Shown: positions 8,458-17,966, numbered from the stretch's first letter. The stretch: DNA of 64,000 nt from Brevibacterium marinum (GCF_011927955.1 NZ_JAATJN010000001.1:2294001-2358000), one strand, 5' to 3'. Numbers and translations are program-made. The notes: generated by a model from the sequence alone, not told the origin.

Positions 8458-9417
8458 TTGTCAGAGGGGCGAAGGCCAATCGATAAGATGGCAAACATGA
8501 CAGATGCAGACCAGGTGACGACGACAGCGAACTCGACACGAATCAGCGACACTGCTCTCATCTTCGAAGGCGGCGGTATGCGGGCCTCCCTGACGAGCGG
8601 GATGGTCATCACGTTGCTCGGTGCCGATCTGGACTTCGACTGGGTCGCCGGCATCAGCGCCGGTGCGTCGAACGCGGTGAACTATCTGTCCGGCGACGCG
8701 CGTCGGGCTCGCCGGTCGTTCGTCGACTTCGCCGCCGATGAGCAGTTCGGCGGTCTGCGCTACTTCGTTCGCGGGCAGGGAATGTTCAACGCGGAGTACA
8801 TCTACCAGCAGGCGGGAGGGCCCGAGGAAGCTCTGCCATTCGATTGGGATTCGTTCCAGTCTTCTCCCGCAGACATGAGGGTCGTCGCGTTCGATGCGGT
8901 TTCCGGTGATGAGGTCGTGTGGTCGCGGAAAGACACTCCGAATATCGAGGATCTGATGGTTCGCGTTCGTGCGTCCTCGACGATGCCTGGACTCATGCCG
9001 CCTGTTCACCTGGACGGGCACGTGTACGTCGACGGGGCCATGGGCGAAGATGGCGGAATCGCACTGAGTCAGGCTCAGCGCGAGGGCTTCGAGAAGTTCG
9101 TCATCGTACTCACGCAGGAGCGGTCATATCGAAAGGTGCCGCAGAGGTTCCCTGCCGTCTACCGCAGCATCTTCCGCCGCTACCCGGCGTTGGCCGATGC
9201 GCTGTTGACCAGGTGGAAGCGCTACAACGAGACGCGGGAACGCATTTTCGCTCTCGAAGCGGAGGGGAAGGCACACGTGTTCGCTCCGGAGCGCATGCCG
9301 GTCGACAACGGCACCCGCGACCTTTCTCGCCTCGCGGCCGCTCACCGGCTGGGGCTGTCACAGTCGCGACGCGAGCTGCCGATGATTCGGGAGTTCCTCG
9401 GAGTTGACTCAACGTAA
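8458..9417 (+). CDS. Patatin-like phospholipase (YjjU/RssA type)
   Basis: This cytoplasmic serine acyl hydrolase carries all the patatin elements: the oxyanion loop FEGGGMRAS, the nucleophile elbow GISAGASN and the catalytic aspartate in DGAMGEDGG. The glycine-rich loop context and C-terminal half resemble E. coli YjjU. The start is uncertain. TTG at 8458 has GAGGAG seven bases upstream and gives 319 residues, while ATG at 8497 (MTDADQVTT, 306 residues) starts closer to the domain but lacks a good RBS. Likely role: phospholipid or lysophospholipid hydrolysis. Its neighbours do not suggest a pathway. Confidence 0.85.
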   Translation: MSEGRRPIDKMANMTDADQVTTTANSTRISDTALIFEGGGMRASLTSGMVITLLGADLDFDWVAGISAGASNAVNYLSGDARRARRSFVDFAADEQFGGLRYFVRGQGMFNAEYIYQQAGGPEEALPFDWDSFQSSPADMRVVAFDAVSGDEVVWSRKDTPNIEDLMVRVRASSTMPGLMPPVHLDGHVYVDGAMGEDGGIALSQAQREGFEKFVIVLTQERSYRKVPQRFPAVYRSIFRRYPALADALLTRWKRYNETRERIFALEAEGKAHVFAPERMPVDNGTRDLSRLAAAHRLGLSQSRRELPMIREFLGVDST

Positions 9418-9550
9418 TGAGGTGCACCGGGTCTGACGAACTGGGTTGTCAGGTTGATTGTGTTCGTCCAAGCCGGGGAACGGACGTCGATCGGCAGATA
9501 GCACTCTAAGGAGCGGCAGTGCCTTCGAAGCCCGCGCCCTTTCCTGTTAG

Positions 9551-9673
9551 CTTTCACCCATCGGCGGACATTTGCAGGCCGTCACAGTCGATGTCGGCAC
9601 AAGTGGGCTGAACACTTCGATGAAAAAGAACCAGCTCAAGTCAACCGTCGAACAGCTGGCGATGCAGCAAGTA
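9551..9673 (+). pseudogene. Remnant of a second ABC1/UbiB kinase gene
   Basis: Forty-one codons align without a gap to the intact ABC1 gene at about 7889-8011: 26 of 41 residues agree, for example GHLQ, DVGTSGLN and STV. Differences concentrate at third positions, so the copy diverged while still coding. A TAG stop sits directly before the segment (9548-9550), no start is present, and the frame runs into the ABC transporter gene on the other strand. It is a decayed end of a paralogue about 1.4 kb downstream of the intact gene, with the patatin gene between. Confidence 0.7.
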
Positions 9674-9678
9674 GTTTC

Positions 9679-10575
9679 CTACTCGACCGCGACCAGATGA
9701 TCGTCGCCGAGGTCGCGCAGCCTCACCCGCTGAGGCCCCTCGTCCTCGGGCCAGACCGGACTGGGGATCTCACCGGCGATGAGGACCCGTTCGCGTCTCT
9801 GCCCCGGATCCGCGATCGGAGCCGCGTCCATGAGGCGCTGCGTATATGAGTGCTGCGGGTTCTCGAACACCTGACGCCTCGGGCCCATCTCGACGATCTG
9901 TCCCAGGTACATCACGGCCACCCGATGCGCGATCCTCTCGACGACGGCCAGGTCATGGCTGACGAAGAGATACGACAGTTCGAGCTCCTGCTGCAGTTCG
10001 ATCATCAGATTGAGTACCGTGGCGCGCACGGACACGTCGAGGGCAGATACGGCCTCGTCTGCGACGATGAGGCTCGGGTTGAGCGTGAGCGCGCGGGCGA
10101 TGCAGATGCGCTGTCGCTGTCCGCCGGAGAACTGATGGGGATACTTCCTCATGTCGTCAGCGCTCAAGCCCACGAGCTCGAACAGATCGGCAACACGGCT
10201 GTCGATGACGCTGTTCGAGGCCGTGCGATTGAGTCGCATCGGATCGCCGACGATCTTTCCCACGGTCTTGCGCGGGTTGAGGCTGGCGAACGGGTCCTGG
10301 AAGATCATCTGCAGGTGCCGGCGATGGGCTCGCAGCTCGCGAGTTCTCAGCTCTGTGATATCGGTGTCGAGCAGTCTGATCGTTCCGCTGTCGGGTTTCT
10401 GCAGTCGCATGGCCAGGTTCGCCACCGTGGTCTTGCCGCATCCGCTCTCGCCGACGAGTGCGAGAGTCTCTGCCCTGTCGACATGGAAAGTCACATCCTC
10501 GACGGCATGCACTCTCATCCCGCCCGAGAGGGAGAACCCTTTCACCATGTGCTCGACATCGAGAATTCTCGTCAT
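9679..10575 (-). CDS. Peptide/nickel-type ABC transporter ATP-binding protein (OppF/DppF-like)
   Basis: A 298-residue ATPase with Walker A GESGCGKTT (about 41-49), the Q-loop region MIFQDPFASLNPR, the signature FSGGQRQR, Walker B LIVADEAVSALD, a switch histidine in FVSHD and the C-terminal oligopeptide-transporter extension. It is the second ATPase of the importer and would pair with the upstream DppD-like protein at the membrane. Its start overlaps the previous stop by one base, so the two are translationally coupled. It is the last gene of the long minus-strand operon. Confidence 0.93.
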   Translation of the reverse strand: MTRILDVEHMVKGFSLSGGMRVHAVEDVTFHVDRAETLALVGESGCGKTTVANLAMRLQKPDSGTIRLLDTDITELRTRELRAHRRHLQMIFQDPFASLNPRKTVGKIVGDPMRLNRTASNSVIDSRVADLFELVGLSADDMRKYPHQFSGGQRQRICIARALTLNPSLIVADEAVSALDVSVRATVLNLMIELQQELELSYLFVSHDLAVVERIAHRVAVMYLGQIVEMGPRRQVFENPQHSYTQRLMDAAPIADPGQRRERVLIAGEIPSPVWPEDEGPQRVRLRDLGDDHLVAVE

Positions 10576-11501
10576 CAGGAGGCCTCTTCCCTATCGAGGT
10601 GGAACAGTGCGGGTGAGTCGGTGCCGTTCATCGCCCCCAGTTTCGGCACCGCGCTGAGCAGATTCTTCGTATAGGGCTGTCTGGGGCGGGCGAAGATGTC
10701 GCCGACCTGGCCCGTCTCGATCGCCTGCGATTTCCGCATGACGAGGACCCGATCGGCGATCTCGGCGACGACGCCCATGTCGTGGGTGATGAAGATGATG
10801 CCGGCGTCGAGGTCGTTCTTCAGTTCTCGCAGCAGTGCCAGTATCTGCGCCTGGATCGTCACATCCAGTGCCGTGGTGGGCTCGTCGGCAATGAGGATCC
10901 GCGGCTGGCAGGCCAGAGCCATGGCGATGACGACTCGCTGCCGCATGCCACCGGACATCTGGTGCGGGTACTGTCTGGCACGGCGTTCGGGTTCGGGGAT
11001 GCGCACCCTCTCCATGAGTTCGATAACGCCCTTCTTCGCCTCACGGCGGGACATCCCCTTGTGCACGCGCAGCACCTCGGCGAGCTGATTGCCCACCGAA
11101 TACACCGGGTTGAGCGAGGTCAGCGGCTCCTGGAAGATCATCGAGATGTCATTGCCCCGAATCGTGCGCATCTTCGCCTCCGGGGCCGTGCGCAGGTCGA
11201 CGACCTCTCCGCCTGCGCGAGTGAAGCGCATCTGACCGTCGGTGACCTTGCCTGAGGATGAGAGTTCGACCAGGCGCATGATCGCCAAAGAGGTCACCGA
11301 CTTCCCCGACCCGGACTCCCCGACGATCGCAAGGACCTCTCTCGGGCTGACGTCGAAGGAGACGTCATCGACAGCGGTGTTGTCCTGGAACTTCACCGAC
11401 AGGTTCTTCACCGACAGGATCGGGGACTCGTCGGCTCCCACAGGCTCCGGTCCTCGCTCGGCTTCGTCGGTGGCAGTCGAATTGATCGTTGCAGTGTTCA
11501 T
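10575..11501 (-). CDS. Peptide/nickel-type ABC transporter ATP-binding protein (OppD/DppD-like)
   Basis: A 308-residue ATPase with Walker [25 protein letters not shown] at the Q-loop, the signature MSGGMRQR, Walker [12 protein letters not shown] and FITHD. The longer N-terminal extension (about 27 residues) precedes the first strand. It powers import together with the OppF-like partner downstream. Its start at 11501 overlaps the end of the DppC-like permease by 4 bases. Confidence 0.93.
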   Translation of the reverse strand: MNTATINSTATDEAERGPEPVGADESPILSVKNLSVKFQDNTAVDDVSFDVSPREVLAIVGESGSGKSVTSLAIMRLVELSSSGKVTDGQMRFTRAGGEVVDLRTAPEAKMRTIRGNDISMIFQEPLTSLNPVYSVGNQLAEVLRVHKGMSRREAKKGVIELMERVRIPEPERRARQYPHQMSGGMRQRVVIAMALACQPRILIADEPTTALDVTIQAQILALLRELKNDLDAGIIFITHDMGVVAEIADRVLVMRKSQAIETGQVGDIFARPRQPYTKNLLSAVPKLGAMNGTDSPALFHLDREEAS

Positions 11502-12406
11502 CGTTCACGACCTTTGGGGTTGAGGGCGTCGTTGAGTCCGTCGCCGGAGAGGCTGACGCTGAGCACGGCCAGGAAGATGGCCAATCCCGGGAAGGCCACG
11601 GGCCACCAGGCAGTGAGCATCTGCTCGCGATTGTTGCCGAGGATCAGGCCCCAGCTCATCGTGTTGGGGTCGCCGAGGCCGAGAAAGCTCAGTCCTGCCT
11701 CGAAGAGCATCGCCTGACCGATGACCAGGGTCGACATGACGACGATCGGCGGTAGAGCGTTCGGCAGGATCGTCTTCATGATGATCCAGAAGTCGCCGGC
11801 GCCGGCGGCACGATCGTTCTTCACGTAGTCGAGCTCGCGGATGCGGAGGAACTCGGCTCGGGTGATGCGCATCGTCGCGGGCCAGCTGACGACGCCGATG
11901 GCGATCGTGATCGTCATCAGGCTAGGAGTGAACAGGGTGACCAGCACCATGGCCAGCAGCAGGGGCGGCAGCACCTGGAAGAACTCCGTGATCCGCACGG
12001 CCACTGAGTCGGCCCAGCCCCGGTGGTACCCGGCCAGTCCTCCGAGCATGATGCCGATCGCCGTGGACAGAATGGCCGCGACCACACCGACGAGCATCGT
12101 CGCCCGCCCGCCGTAGAGAAGCTCGGCGAATAGGTCCCGGCCGAGGGCATCCGTGCCCAGAAGCACCGAGGACTCTTCGGGTGCCTCCATCGGGATGCCG
12201 ACGATCTCGAAGGGATTGTTCGGATAGAGCATTGGGCCAAAGGTGATGGCGAGCAGGATCGCCACGAGCAGCGACAGTCCGATGAGGGCGACCCGGTTGC
12301 GGCGGAACAGCGTCCACGCGGTCGTCGGGCGCTCTCTCGGGGCCTTCCTACGTCCTGGCTCGGCCCGCTCCTGTCCGGCGCCCGAAAGTGACATGGTGTC
12401 GGTCAT
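11498..12406 (-). CDS. Peptide/nickel-type ABC transporter permease (OppC/DppC-like)
   Basis: A 302-residue protein with about six membrane helices and the EAA loop (EFLRIRELDYVKNDRAAGAGDFWIIMKTILPN) that docks on the ATPases. It has the DppC-type N-terminal region with LLGTDALGRDLFAELLYGGR. The start ATG at 12406 overlaps the DppB-like stop in an ATGA. A longer frame reaching 12838 is only antisense-like extension through the upstream gene. Confidence 0.93.
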   Translation of the reverse strand: MTDTMSLSGAGQERAEPGRRKAPRERPTTAWTLFRRNRVALIGLSLLVAILLAITFGPMLYPNNPFEIVGIPMEAPEESSVLLGTDALGRDLFAELLYGGRATMLVGVVAAILSTAIGIMLGGLAGYHRGWADSVAVRITEFFQVLPPLLLAMVLVTLFTPSLMTITIAIGVVSWPATMRITRAEFLRIRELDYVKNDRAAGAGDFWIIMKTILPNALPPIVVMSTLVIGQAMLFEAGLSFLGLGDPNTMSWGLILGNNREQMLTAWWPVAFPGLAIFLAVLSVSLSGDGLNDALNPKGRER

Positions 12407-13443
12407 TGCTGCCCTCCTGAGATGGCGATCCGCGGATCGATGATGCGGTAGGCCACATCGGTGACCAGATTGGCGATGATGACGAGTACGGAACTGGCCA
12501 AGAGGATCCCGAGGATCACGGGAGTGTCCCTGCGGAGGATCGACTCGAGCAGCAGCGAACCGAGCCCAGGCCAGTTGAAGACGACCTCGATGAGCACGAC
12601 GGACGACAGCAGGGCGCCGACGTGGAGGCCGAAGAGCGTGACGACGGGAAGCACTGCATTGCGCAGCGCGTGCTTGAAGATCACGACCTTGCCTCCGAGA
12701 CCCTTCGCCCACGCTGTGCGGATGTAGTCGGAGTCGAGGACCTCGAGCATGCTCGTCCGCGCGGTGCGACTGTAGAGCGCGACGTAGATGAGTGCCAAGG
12801 CCGTGGCCGGGAGGACGAGATGCATCACCGTGTCCCACATCTGCGGGAGCGTGTGAGGAGAGACGATGATCGAATTCATCCCCTGAACGGGGAAGATCGG
12901 AAGGGTGATCGACAGCGCCAGGAGCAGCAGCACCGAGGTCCAGAACACCGGTGCGGCGAAGCCGACCAGCGCGATGACCGTGACGACGTAGCTCAGCAGC
13001 CCCTTCGGCTTGATAGCGGCGACGACTCCGAGCAGCGTGCCGAGGACGAGCCCGGCGAGCATGCCGGTCCCGGCGAGAAGAACGGTCGGATACAGGCGCT
13101 CGCCGATGAGCGCTGTGACGTCCTGACCGAAGTAGAACGAGTAACCGAGGTCGAAATGTGCGATCTTGACGAGGTAGTGCCAGAGCTGGACGAGGAGCGG
13201 GTCGTTGAGTCCGTAGGCCTCCCTGATCGATTCGAGCTGCTCGGGGGTGGTGCCGCCCGACTCACCGGCGATGACCGTCGCCGGGTCTCCGGGGGCGAGG
13301 TGTATGAGCACGAAATTGAAGATGATGACGGCGAGCAGGAGGAGGACAGCCTGGGCGATGCGTGAGGCGATCGAGCGGATCCTCGCCAGGGCCATGCTCC
13401 TGCGCCCTTTGAGCTTGATCTTCGGTGGAGCTGTCAGTGACAT
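12403..13443 (-). CDS. Peptide/nickel-type ABC transporter permease (OppB/DppB-like)
   Basis: A 346-residue permease with an N-terminal membrane helix, LIHLAPGDP (the DppB/NikB signature), and a C-terminal EAA loop (SDYIRTAWAKGLGGKVVIFKHALRN). I prefer ATG at 13443, which has GGAAGG six bases upstream, over TTG at 13449, which overlaps the stop of the binding protein. It forms the channel with the OppC-like protein. Confidence 0.93.
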   Translation of the reverse strand: MSLTAPPKIKLKGRRSMALARIRSIASRIAQAVLLLLAVIIFNFVLIHLAPGDPATVIAGESGGTTPEQLESIREAYGLNDPLLVQLWHYLVKIAHFDLGYSFYFGQDVTALIGERLYPTVLLAGTGMLAGLVLGTLLGVVAAIKPKGLLSYVVTVIALVGFAAPVFWTSVLLLLALSITLPIFPVQGMNSIIVSPHTLPQMWDTVMHLVLPATALALIYVALYSRTARTSMLEVLDSDYIRTAWAKGLGGKVVIFKHALRNAVLPVVTLFGLHVGALLSSVVLIEVVFNWPGLGSLLLESILRRDTPVILGILLASSVLVIIANLVTDVAYRIIDPRIAISGGQQ

Positions 13444-13445
13444 GG

Positions 13446-15095
13446 TCAACCTTCCATCGAGGTGTCCAGCAGCGGCGACATGATGCCGAACGGGCCGTTG
13501 GAGGCGTTCTTCACGGAGTCCGAATAGATGTTGCGGTACTGCTGGTTCTCCAGCGGCAACACGGGCAGCTCATCGGTGAGGATCTTCTGGACCTTCGCAT
13601 AATCGGCTGTCCGCGTCTTCTCGTCGGGAGCAGCAGCCGCCTTCTTGAAGAGTCGATCGACGTCCTCATTGCAGTACTGGGACATGTTCGCCCAGAGCAC
13701 GCCCTTCTTGATGTTGTCGCAGAGATAGGTGCGTTCGACTCCGACGGCTGGATCGCCCCAGTTCCAGACGTTGTCCAGGGTCATGTCGTAGTCGTAGTTC
13801 GCCACTCGATTGCCCCAGGTCGGTTCGTCGGCGGAGCTGCGGATCCGCACGGTGATGCCGACATCCTTGAGGTTGGCTTTGATGGTCTCTGCGATGCTCG
13901 ACGACATCTCGGCGCTGAGCGGATCATAGTCGAGTTGGACGGTGAAGCGGTTGCCCTGCTCGTCGACCGGGTACCCGGCGTCGTCGAGCAGATCCGCGGC
14001 CTTGTCGAGATCGCGGTCGTAGCGCGGCAGCGAATCGTCGAAGTAAGGGCTGCCGTTGGCGATCGGGCTCGTCGCCGGCTCGATCTGCCCGCGGTGGAGC
14101 TTGTTGACGAGGTAGTCGCGATCGATCGCATAGGCGATCGCCTGTCGCACCCGCTTGTCCGAGACGTTGTCGCTCTTGACGTTGAATCCGAGCCAGGTGA
14201 GGGCTCCCAGCCCTTCGTAGCCCTCGTCGGCGACCGTGACTCCGTCGACGGCTTCCATACGCGAGAGGATCGACGGAGTGTTCGAGAGCATCATGTCGAT
14301 CTCGCCCTTCTCCGTGGCCAGAGCCAGGGTGTTCTCATCCGAGATGATCTCGATGAGCACCTGCTGCGGTGCCTCCTGGTTGGGCATGAAGAAGTCATCG
14401 ACCTTGTCGAGCACGATCCGCTTTCCTTCAAGATTGCTGCTCAGTTTGTACGGCCCCGAACCGACGACGTCGTGCGCATTCTGCGGATGGTCGACCACGG
14501 AGTCGTCGGTGCCGTAGACGTGTTTGGGCATGACTGGCAGGAACGGCGGACTCATCGCGGTCATGAGTGCCGGATGCCTGCGGGACATATTGATCACCAC
14601 GGTCTGGTCATCGGGCGTGTCGACGCTGGTGACAGGGCCGAAGAGATTGGCTCCGAACGGATGCTCCCGCTTCACGACTCCGAGTGAGAACGCCACGTCC
14701 TCGGAAGTGACGGGTCGGCCGTCGTGGAACTTCGCATCATCGGCGAGGTGAAGGGTCACTGTCTTCCCGTCCTTCGACTCGTCCCATGACTTCGCAAGGT
14801 AGGGTTCCGGTTCCATATCGCTGTTGAGACGGACCGGGCTGGCGAAGAGCTGTGCGCCTGGCGTCGCCGTCGCGAGCCCTGACTGGACCGCAGGATTGAG
14901 CACGCGAGGGACCGAACCCGTGCCGAAGATGAGTGTGTCATCGCTGCTGCCGACGAGCGCGGACGGTGCCGCGCATCCGCTGAGCACCAGACCCAGTGCA
15001 GCTGCGATCGCGATGACCGGGGTGAGCAGGCGGACCGTCTGCCGCTTGGGCGGTCGCGGACGGTCCGCGTCGTTCTTTCTGCGGGTGAACTTCAT
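13446..15095 (-). CDS. Solute-binding lipoprotein, family 5 (peptide/nickel type)
   Basis: A 549-residue extracytoplasmic binding protein. The N-terminus has basic residues, a hydrophobic stretch and the lipobox LVLSGC with the lipidated Cys at 41. The body has the family-5 landmarks, including AKSWDESKDGKTVTLHLADDAKFHDGRPVTSEDVAFSL and a C-terminal LPVLPLEN segment. It delivers its ligand to the permease pair encoded directly downstream. Ligand unknown: dipeptides, oligopeptides, nickel chelates and glycosides are all carried by relatives. The neighbouring amidohydrolase and metallochaperone make an N-acyl or amide substrate plausible. Confidence 0.92.
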   Translation of the reverse strand: MKFTRRKNDADRPRPPKRQTVRLLTPVIAIAAALGLVLSGCAAPSALVGSSDDTLIFGTGSVPRVLNPAVQSGLATATPGAQLFASPVRLNSDMEPEPYLAKSWDESKDGKTVTLHLADDAKFHDGRPVTSEDVAFSLGVVKREHPFGANLFGPVTSVDTPDDQTVVINMSRRHPALMTAMSPPFLPVMPKHVYGTDDSVVDHPQNAHDVVGSGPYKLSSNLEGKRIVLDKVDDFFMPNQEAPQQVLIEIISDENTLALATEKGEIDMMLSNTPSILSRMEAVDGVTVADEGYEGLGALTWLGFNVKSDNVSDKRVRQAIAYAIDRDYLVNKLHRGQIEPATSPIANGSPYFDDSLPRYDRDLDKAADLLDDAGYPVDEQGNRFTVQLDYDPLSAEMSSSIAETIKANLKDVGITVRIRSSADEPTWGNRVANYDYDMTLDNVWNWGDPAVGVERTYLCDNIKKGVLWANMSQYCNEDVDRLFKKAAAAPDEKTRTADYAKVQKILTDELPVLPLENQQYRNIYSDSVKNASNGPFGIMSPLLDTSMEG

Positions 15096-15122
15096 TGTTC
15101 CCTTTCCGAAGATCGGGGCCGG

Positions 15123-16163
15123 CTAGTCGCCGACCCACCCGTGAAGTGCCTGGGCCAGTGAGGCCACGGCCTCGGGAGTTCCGGCATGGTCGCCGGCCGC
15201 GATGATGACGAGGCGGCCGACGCCGTCCGAGACCGTCACGCCGTCCGAGGCCGTGGACTCTCGTGCGACCCCGCCGTCTGCGACGGTGCTGCCCTCCGTG
15301 ACGGTCTCTCCGTCCGATTCGAGTTCGCTGGTCTTGCACCTCTTTCCGTCATATTGGACGAGGAACCGGCGGCCGGACTTCCGACTGTCGGGCAGGATCC
15401 CTTTGGCGCGGACGACGGTCTCCGGCAGGTCGAATATGAGATTGCACAGCTGCTCCGGGTCGATCGCCGAGGTGGCCGTGATCGACCACGAGCTGTGAAC
15501 TCGTGCGGGGGCACGGGAGGCTGTGCCGTCGTCGACAGATGGCACGGGCTCGGCGACGGCGTCATCCGCACTGGGCGTCGCCGTTTCCGATCGCTCCACC
15601 TGACCACCGGCCAGAACGTCGTCCCGGTTGATGATCTCCGCGTCGATGCCCGGGTGCGCAGCCAGCCAATTGAGGACCTCACGCCTCTGCTGGCCATCGA
15701 CCAGATCCGTCTTCGTCAACAGAATCCGGTCGGCACCGCGCAGCTGCGACAGCACCGTCTCTCCCACCCATTTCCGGTTGACGTCCCGGCGGATGGAGGT
15801 GGCATCGGCGCAGACGAGCGCTCCACCACGGACGAAGCCGGGATGATCGCCCCAACGGGCGACGACCTCGGGCTGACCGACCCCACTGACCTCGACGAAG
15901 ATGCGCGAGACCGGGGGAGAAGTGGTCCGAATGCTCTCGATCGCGGCGGCCATCCCGTCCGAGAGATCGCAGCAGATGCACCCATTGGCGATGTCCCACG
16001 TTCGGCCGTCATCGCTGGAGATGATCTCCGCGTCGATGTTGACCGTACCGAAGTCATTGACGATGACCGCCACGCGTTCACCGTCGGTCCGATCGAGGAT
16101 CTCGTTGAGCAGAGTGGTCTTGCCCGCCCCGAGGTAGCCGCCGATCACAGTCAGCTCGATCAT
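15123..16163 (-). CDS. COG0523 (CobW/YjiA/ZNG1-like) metallochaperone GTPase
   Basis: A 346-residue G3E GTPase with Walker A GGYLGAGKTTLL, the metal-binding CxCC motif in NGCICCDLSDG, a Walker B-like RIFVEVSGVG and the base-recognition motif TKTDLV. The CobW C-terminal domain follows but is broken by two low-complexity insertions, one Ser/Ala/Asp-rich at about 190-220 and one with repeated VxDG/ASDG units at about 280-310. Family members load zinc or cobalt into client enzymes. It starts 3 bases after the amidohydrolase stop, so that metal-dependent enzyme is the natural client candidate. It precedes the binding protein by 27 bases. Confidence 0.85.
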   Translation of the reverse strand: MIELTVIGGYLGAGKTTLLNEILDRTDGERVAVIVNDFGTVNIDAEIISSDDGRTWDIANGCICCDLSDGMAAAIESIRTTSPPVSRIFVEVSGVGQPEVVARWGDHPGFVRGGALVCADATSIRRDVNRKWVGETVLSQLRGADRILLTKTDLVDGQQRREVLNWLAAHPGIDAEIINRDDVLAGGQVERSETATPSADDAVAEPVPSVDDGTASRAPARVHSSWSITATSAIDPEQLCNLIFDLPETVVRAKGILPDSRKSGRRFLVQYDGKRCKTSELESDGETVTEGSTVADGGVARESTASDGVTVSDGVGRLVIIAAGDHAGTPEAVASLAQALHGWVGD

Positions 16164-16166
16164 CGC

Positions 16167-17816
16167 TCAGCCTGCCGCCCGGAAGTGCCTTCCGGCCACG
16201 ACCGATCCGTGCACGGTGATGTCTCGCAATTCGGCGGGTTCGCAGTCGTAGGGATCCCGGTCGAGGATCGCGAAGTCGGCGAACTTCCCCGATTCCAGCG
16301 ACCCGACGAGATGGTCGAGCTTGAGCATATAGGCCGCTCCCAGGGTGACCGCGTCGAGAGCCTCCGGCACACTGATCCTCTCGTGGACGCCGAGCACGCG
16401 GCCGCTGGGTGTGGCCCGTTCGGCCGCGTACGAAGCCGTGGCCAGCGCGTCGAGAGGAGTCACGGGTGTATCGCAGTGCAGCGAGATCGGCACCCCGATG
16501 CGCAGGGCGGTGGCCGCGGCGTTCATCCGCTCGGCGCGATCAGGCCCGAGGATGACATCGCGGTGCTGGTCGCCCCAGTACCAGATGTGGTTGGAGAAGA
16601 TGTTCGCGCACATGCCCAGAGCCTTCATCCTCCGGTACTGCGCCGGAGTGGTCAGCTGACTGTGGGTAACCGTGTGCCGGTGGTCCCAACGGGGGACCTC
16701 GGCCAGCACCCGCTCGACTGTGTCGAGGAAGAGCTCGGTGGCTTCGTCGCCGTTGCAGTGGACATGGATGACCGACCCGGCCGAATGGTAAGCGCGGAAG
16801 GCCCGATAGAACTCCTCGGGTGAGGACAGCCAGATGCCGTTGCCGTCCTCGGACAGATAGCCGGGGGCCTGAAGCCGGGCGGTGAAGCCCTGGATGGACC
16901 CGTCGAGGAAGAGTTTGACCCCGCCGAGGTGCATCTTCTCGCTGCCGGTCTCGGCCAGATCCGCCAGAGTCCGCGACGCTGTGTCCGGGTCGCCGCCGGC
17001 ACCCATACCTCCGCCGAGGTGGAAGAGCGAGAGCCGGACCGGGAAGTCATCGTCGTCGATGATGCTTCGATGCTCGTCGAGGGCATTGGTCATGATGTAG
17101 GGATTGCCGAGATCCGCCGAGGTGGTCACCCCGTGGTTGCGAGCGTCGGCGGCGAAACCGCGCAGGGCGGCCGGATCGAATGGACCGCCGAGGAGGGAGG
17201 AAGCGCTGGAGATCAGCGCGATCGCCGGAGGCTCCCGCAGTTCGCCGTTGGGTTCGCCGTCAGGACCGCGGACGACGCCTTCGACAGGGCAGTCGCGATC
17301 GATGCCCTCATGGGCCAGCATCGCCGAGTTCACGGTGGCCAGGTGCCCGCTCTGGTGGCTGACGAAGATCGGCCGAGTCGTCGACACCGAGTCGAGGTGG
17401 CGTTTGTCGAGGCGCTCGCCGGGGAAGAAGATCGGGTCGAGTCCCCAGGCGATGAGGAGCTCACCGTCGCCGAGGCGGGCGTCGGCGTCCCGCAGCCGAT
17501 CGAGCACTTCGTCGATGCTCGTGCAGCCGGGCCAGATTCGGCCGTCGGGATCCTTGCGCGTATAGAAGCCGACGTAGGTGTTCTCCCACATCCCTCCGCT
17601 GCCCGCATGCGCGTGGGCTTCGACCATTCCGGGGAAGATCACGGCCTCGGCGTAGCGGTCGTCGATGCGGGAGGGACCGTAGGCTTTGAGCTCGTCGAGA
17701 GAACCGACGGCTCGGATCCGTGATCCGCGGACCATGACCGCCTCGGCGGAGGGTCGTGCGGGATCGAGGGTCCTCACGGTTCGGGCTGGGTAGATGATCT
17801 GTTCGGGCGAGTTCAT
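16167..17816 (-). CDS. YtcJ-like metal-dependent amidohydrolase
   Basis: A 549-residue cytoplasmic hydrolase of the amidohydrolase 3 group. Metal ligands are suggested by MVEAHAHAG (HxH), HVHCNGDEA, THSQLT and LHCDTPVTPLD. The characteristic KLFLDGSIQG and the closing LESGKFADFAILDRDP are present. ATG at 17816 (MNSPEQIIYP) is the likely start although its RBS is weak. An upstream extension to 17936 runs through a strong hairpin and has no family similarity. It probably hydrolyses an amide or cyclic amide. With the metallochaperone and ABC importer downstream it forms one operon: import, metal loading, hydrolysis. Confidence 0.85.
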   Translation of the reverse strand: MNSPEQIIYPARTVRTLDPARPSAEAVMVRGSRIRAVGSLDELKAYGPSRIDDRYAEAVIFPGMVEAHAHAGSGGMWENTYVGFYTRKDPDGRIWPGCTSIDEVLDRLRDADARLGDGELLIAWGLDPIFFPGERLDKRHLDSVSTTRPIFVSHQSGHLATVNSAMLAHEGIDRDCPVEGVVRGPDGEPNGELREPPAIALISSASSLLGGPFDPAALRGFAADARNHGVTTSADLGNPYIMTNALDEHRSIIDDDDFPVRLSLFHLGGGMGAGGDPDTASRTLADLAETGSEKMHLGGVKLFLDGSIQGFTARLQAPGYLSEDGNGIWLSSPEEFYRAFRAYHSAGSVIHVHCNGDEATELFLDTVERVLAEVPRWDHRHTVTHSQLTTPAQYRRMKALGMCANIFSNHIWYWGDQHRDVILGPDRAERMNAAATALRIGVPISLHCDTPVTPLDALATASYAAERATPSGRVLGVHERISVPEALDAVTLGAAYMLKLDHLVGSLESGKFADFAILDRDPYDCEPAELRDITVHGSVVAGRHFRAAG

Positions 17817-17905
17817 CGCGTGAGCGCCAGCTTTCTGCGGCAGTGTCGTCGTCGACGGGCCGCTGTTCGATTGTGTCGTGCGTGAGGCGACACCGGAGTC
17901 GCCGG

Positions 17906-17938
17906 CGATGGTGGTCGGGACGGACCCGACCACCATCG
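17906..17938 (-). terminator. Strong hairpin after xsc
   Basis: A perfect 14-bp stem, CGATGGTGGTCGGG with its complement and a 5-base loop, lies 28 bases after the xsc stop. No U-run follows, as is common for actinobacterial terminators. It separates xsc from the amidohydrolase operon. Confidence 0.65.
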
Positions 17939-17966
17939 GCGACCGGCGTTCACCAGTATCGAGGAC

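Noticed and set aside
12407..12838. N-terminal extension of the OppC-like frame
   Set aside because: It overlaps the OppB-like gene; the ATGA coupling at 12406 gives the real start.
12622..13365. Long plus-strand frames antisense to the ABC transporter (also 13425-14687 and 15186-16823)
   Set aside because: Acid-, Arg- and Val-rich shadow translations of confidently assigned minus-strand genes, usual in high-G+C DNA.
17817..17936. N-terminal extension of the amidohydrolase
   Set aside because: It passes through the 14-bp hairpin after xsc and has no family similarity.
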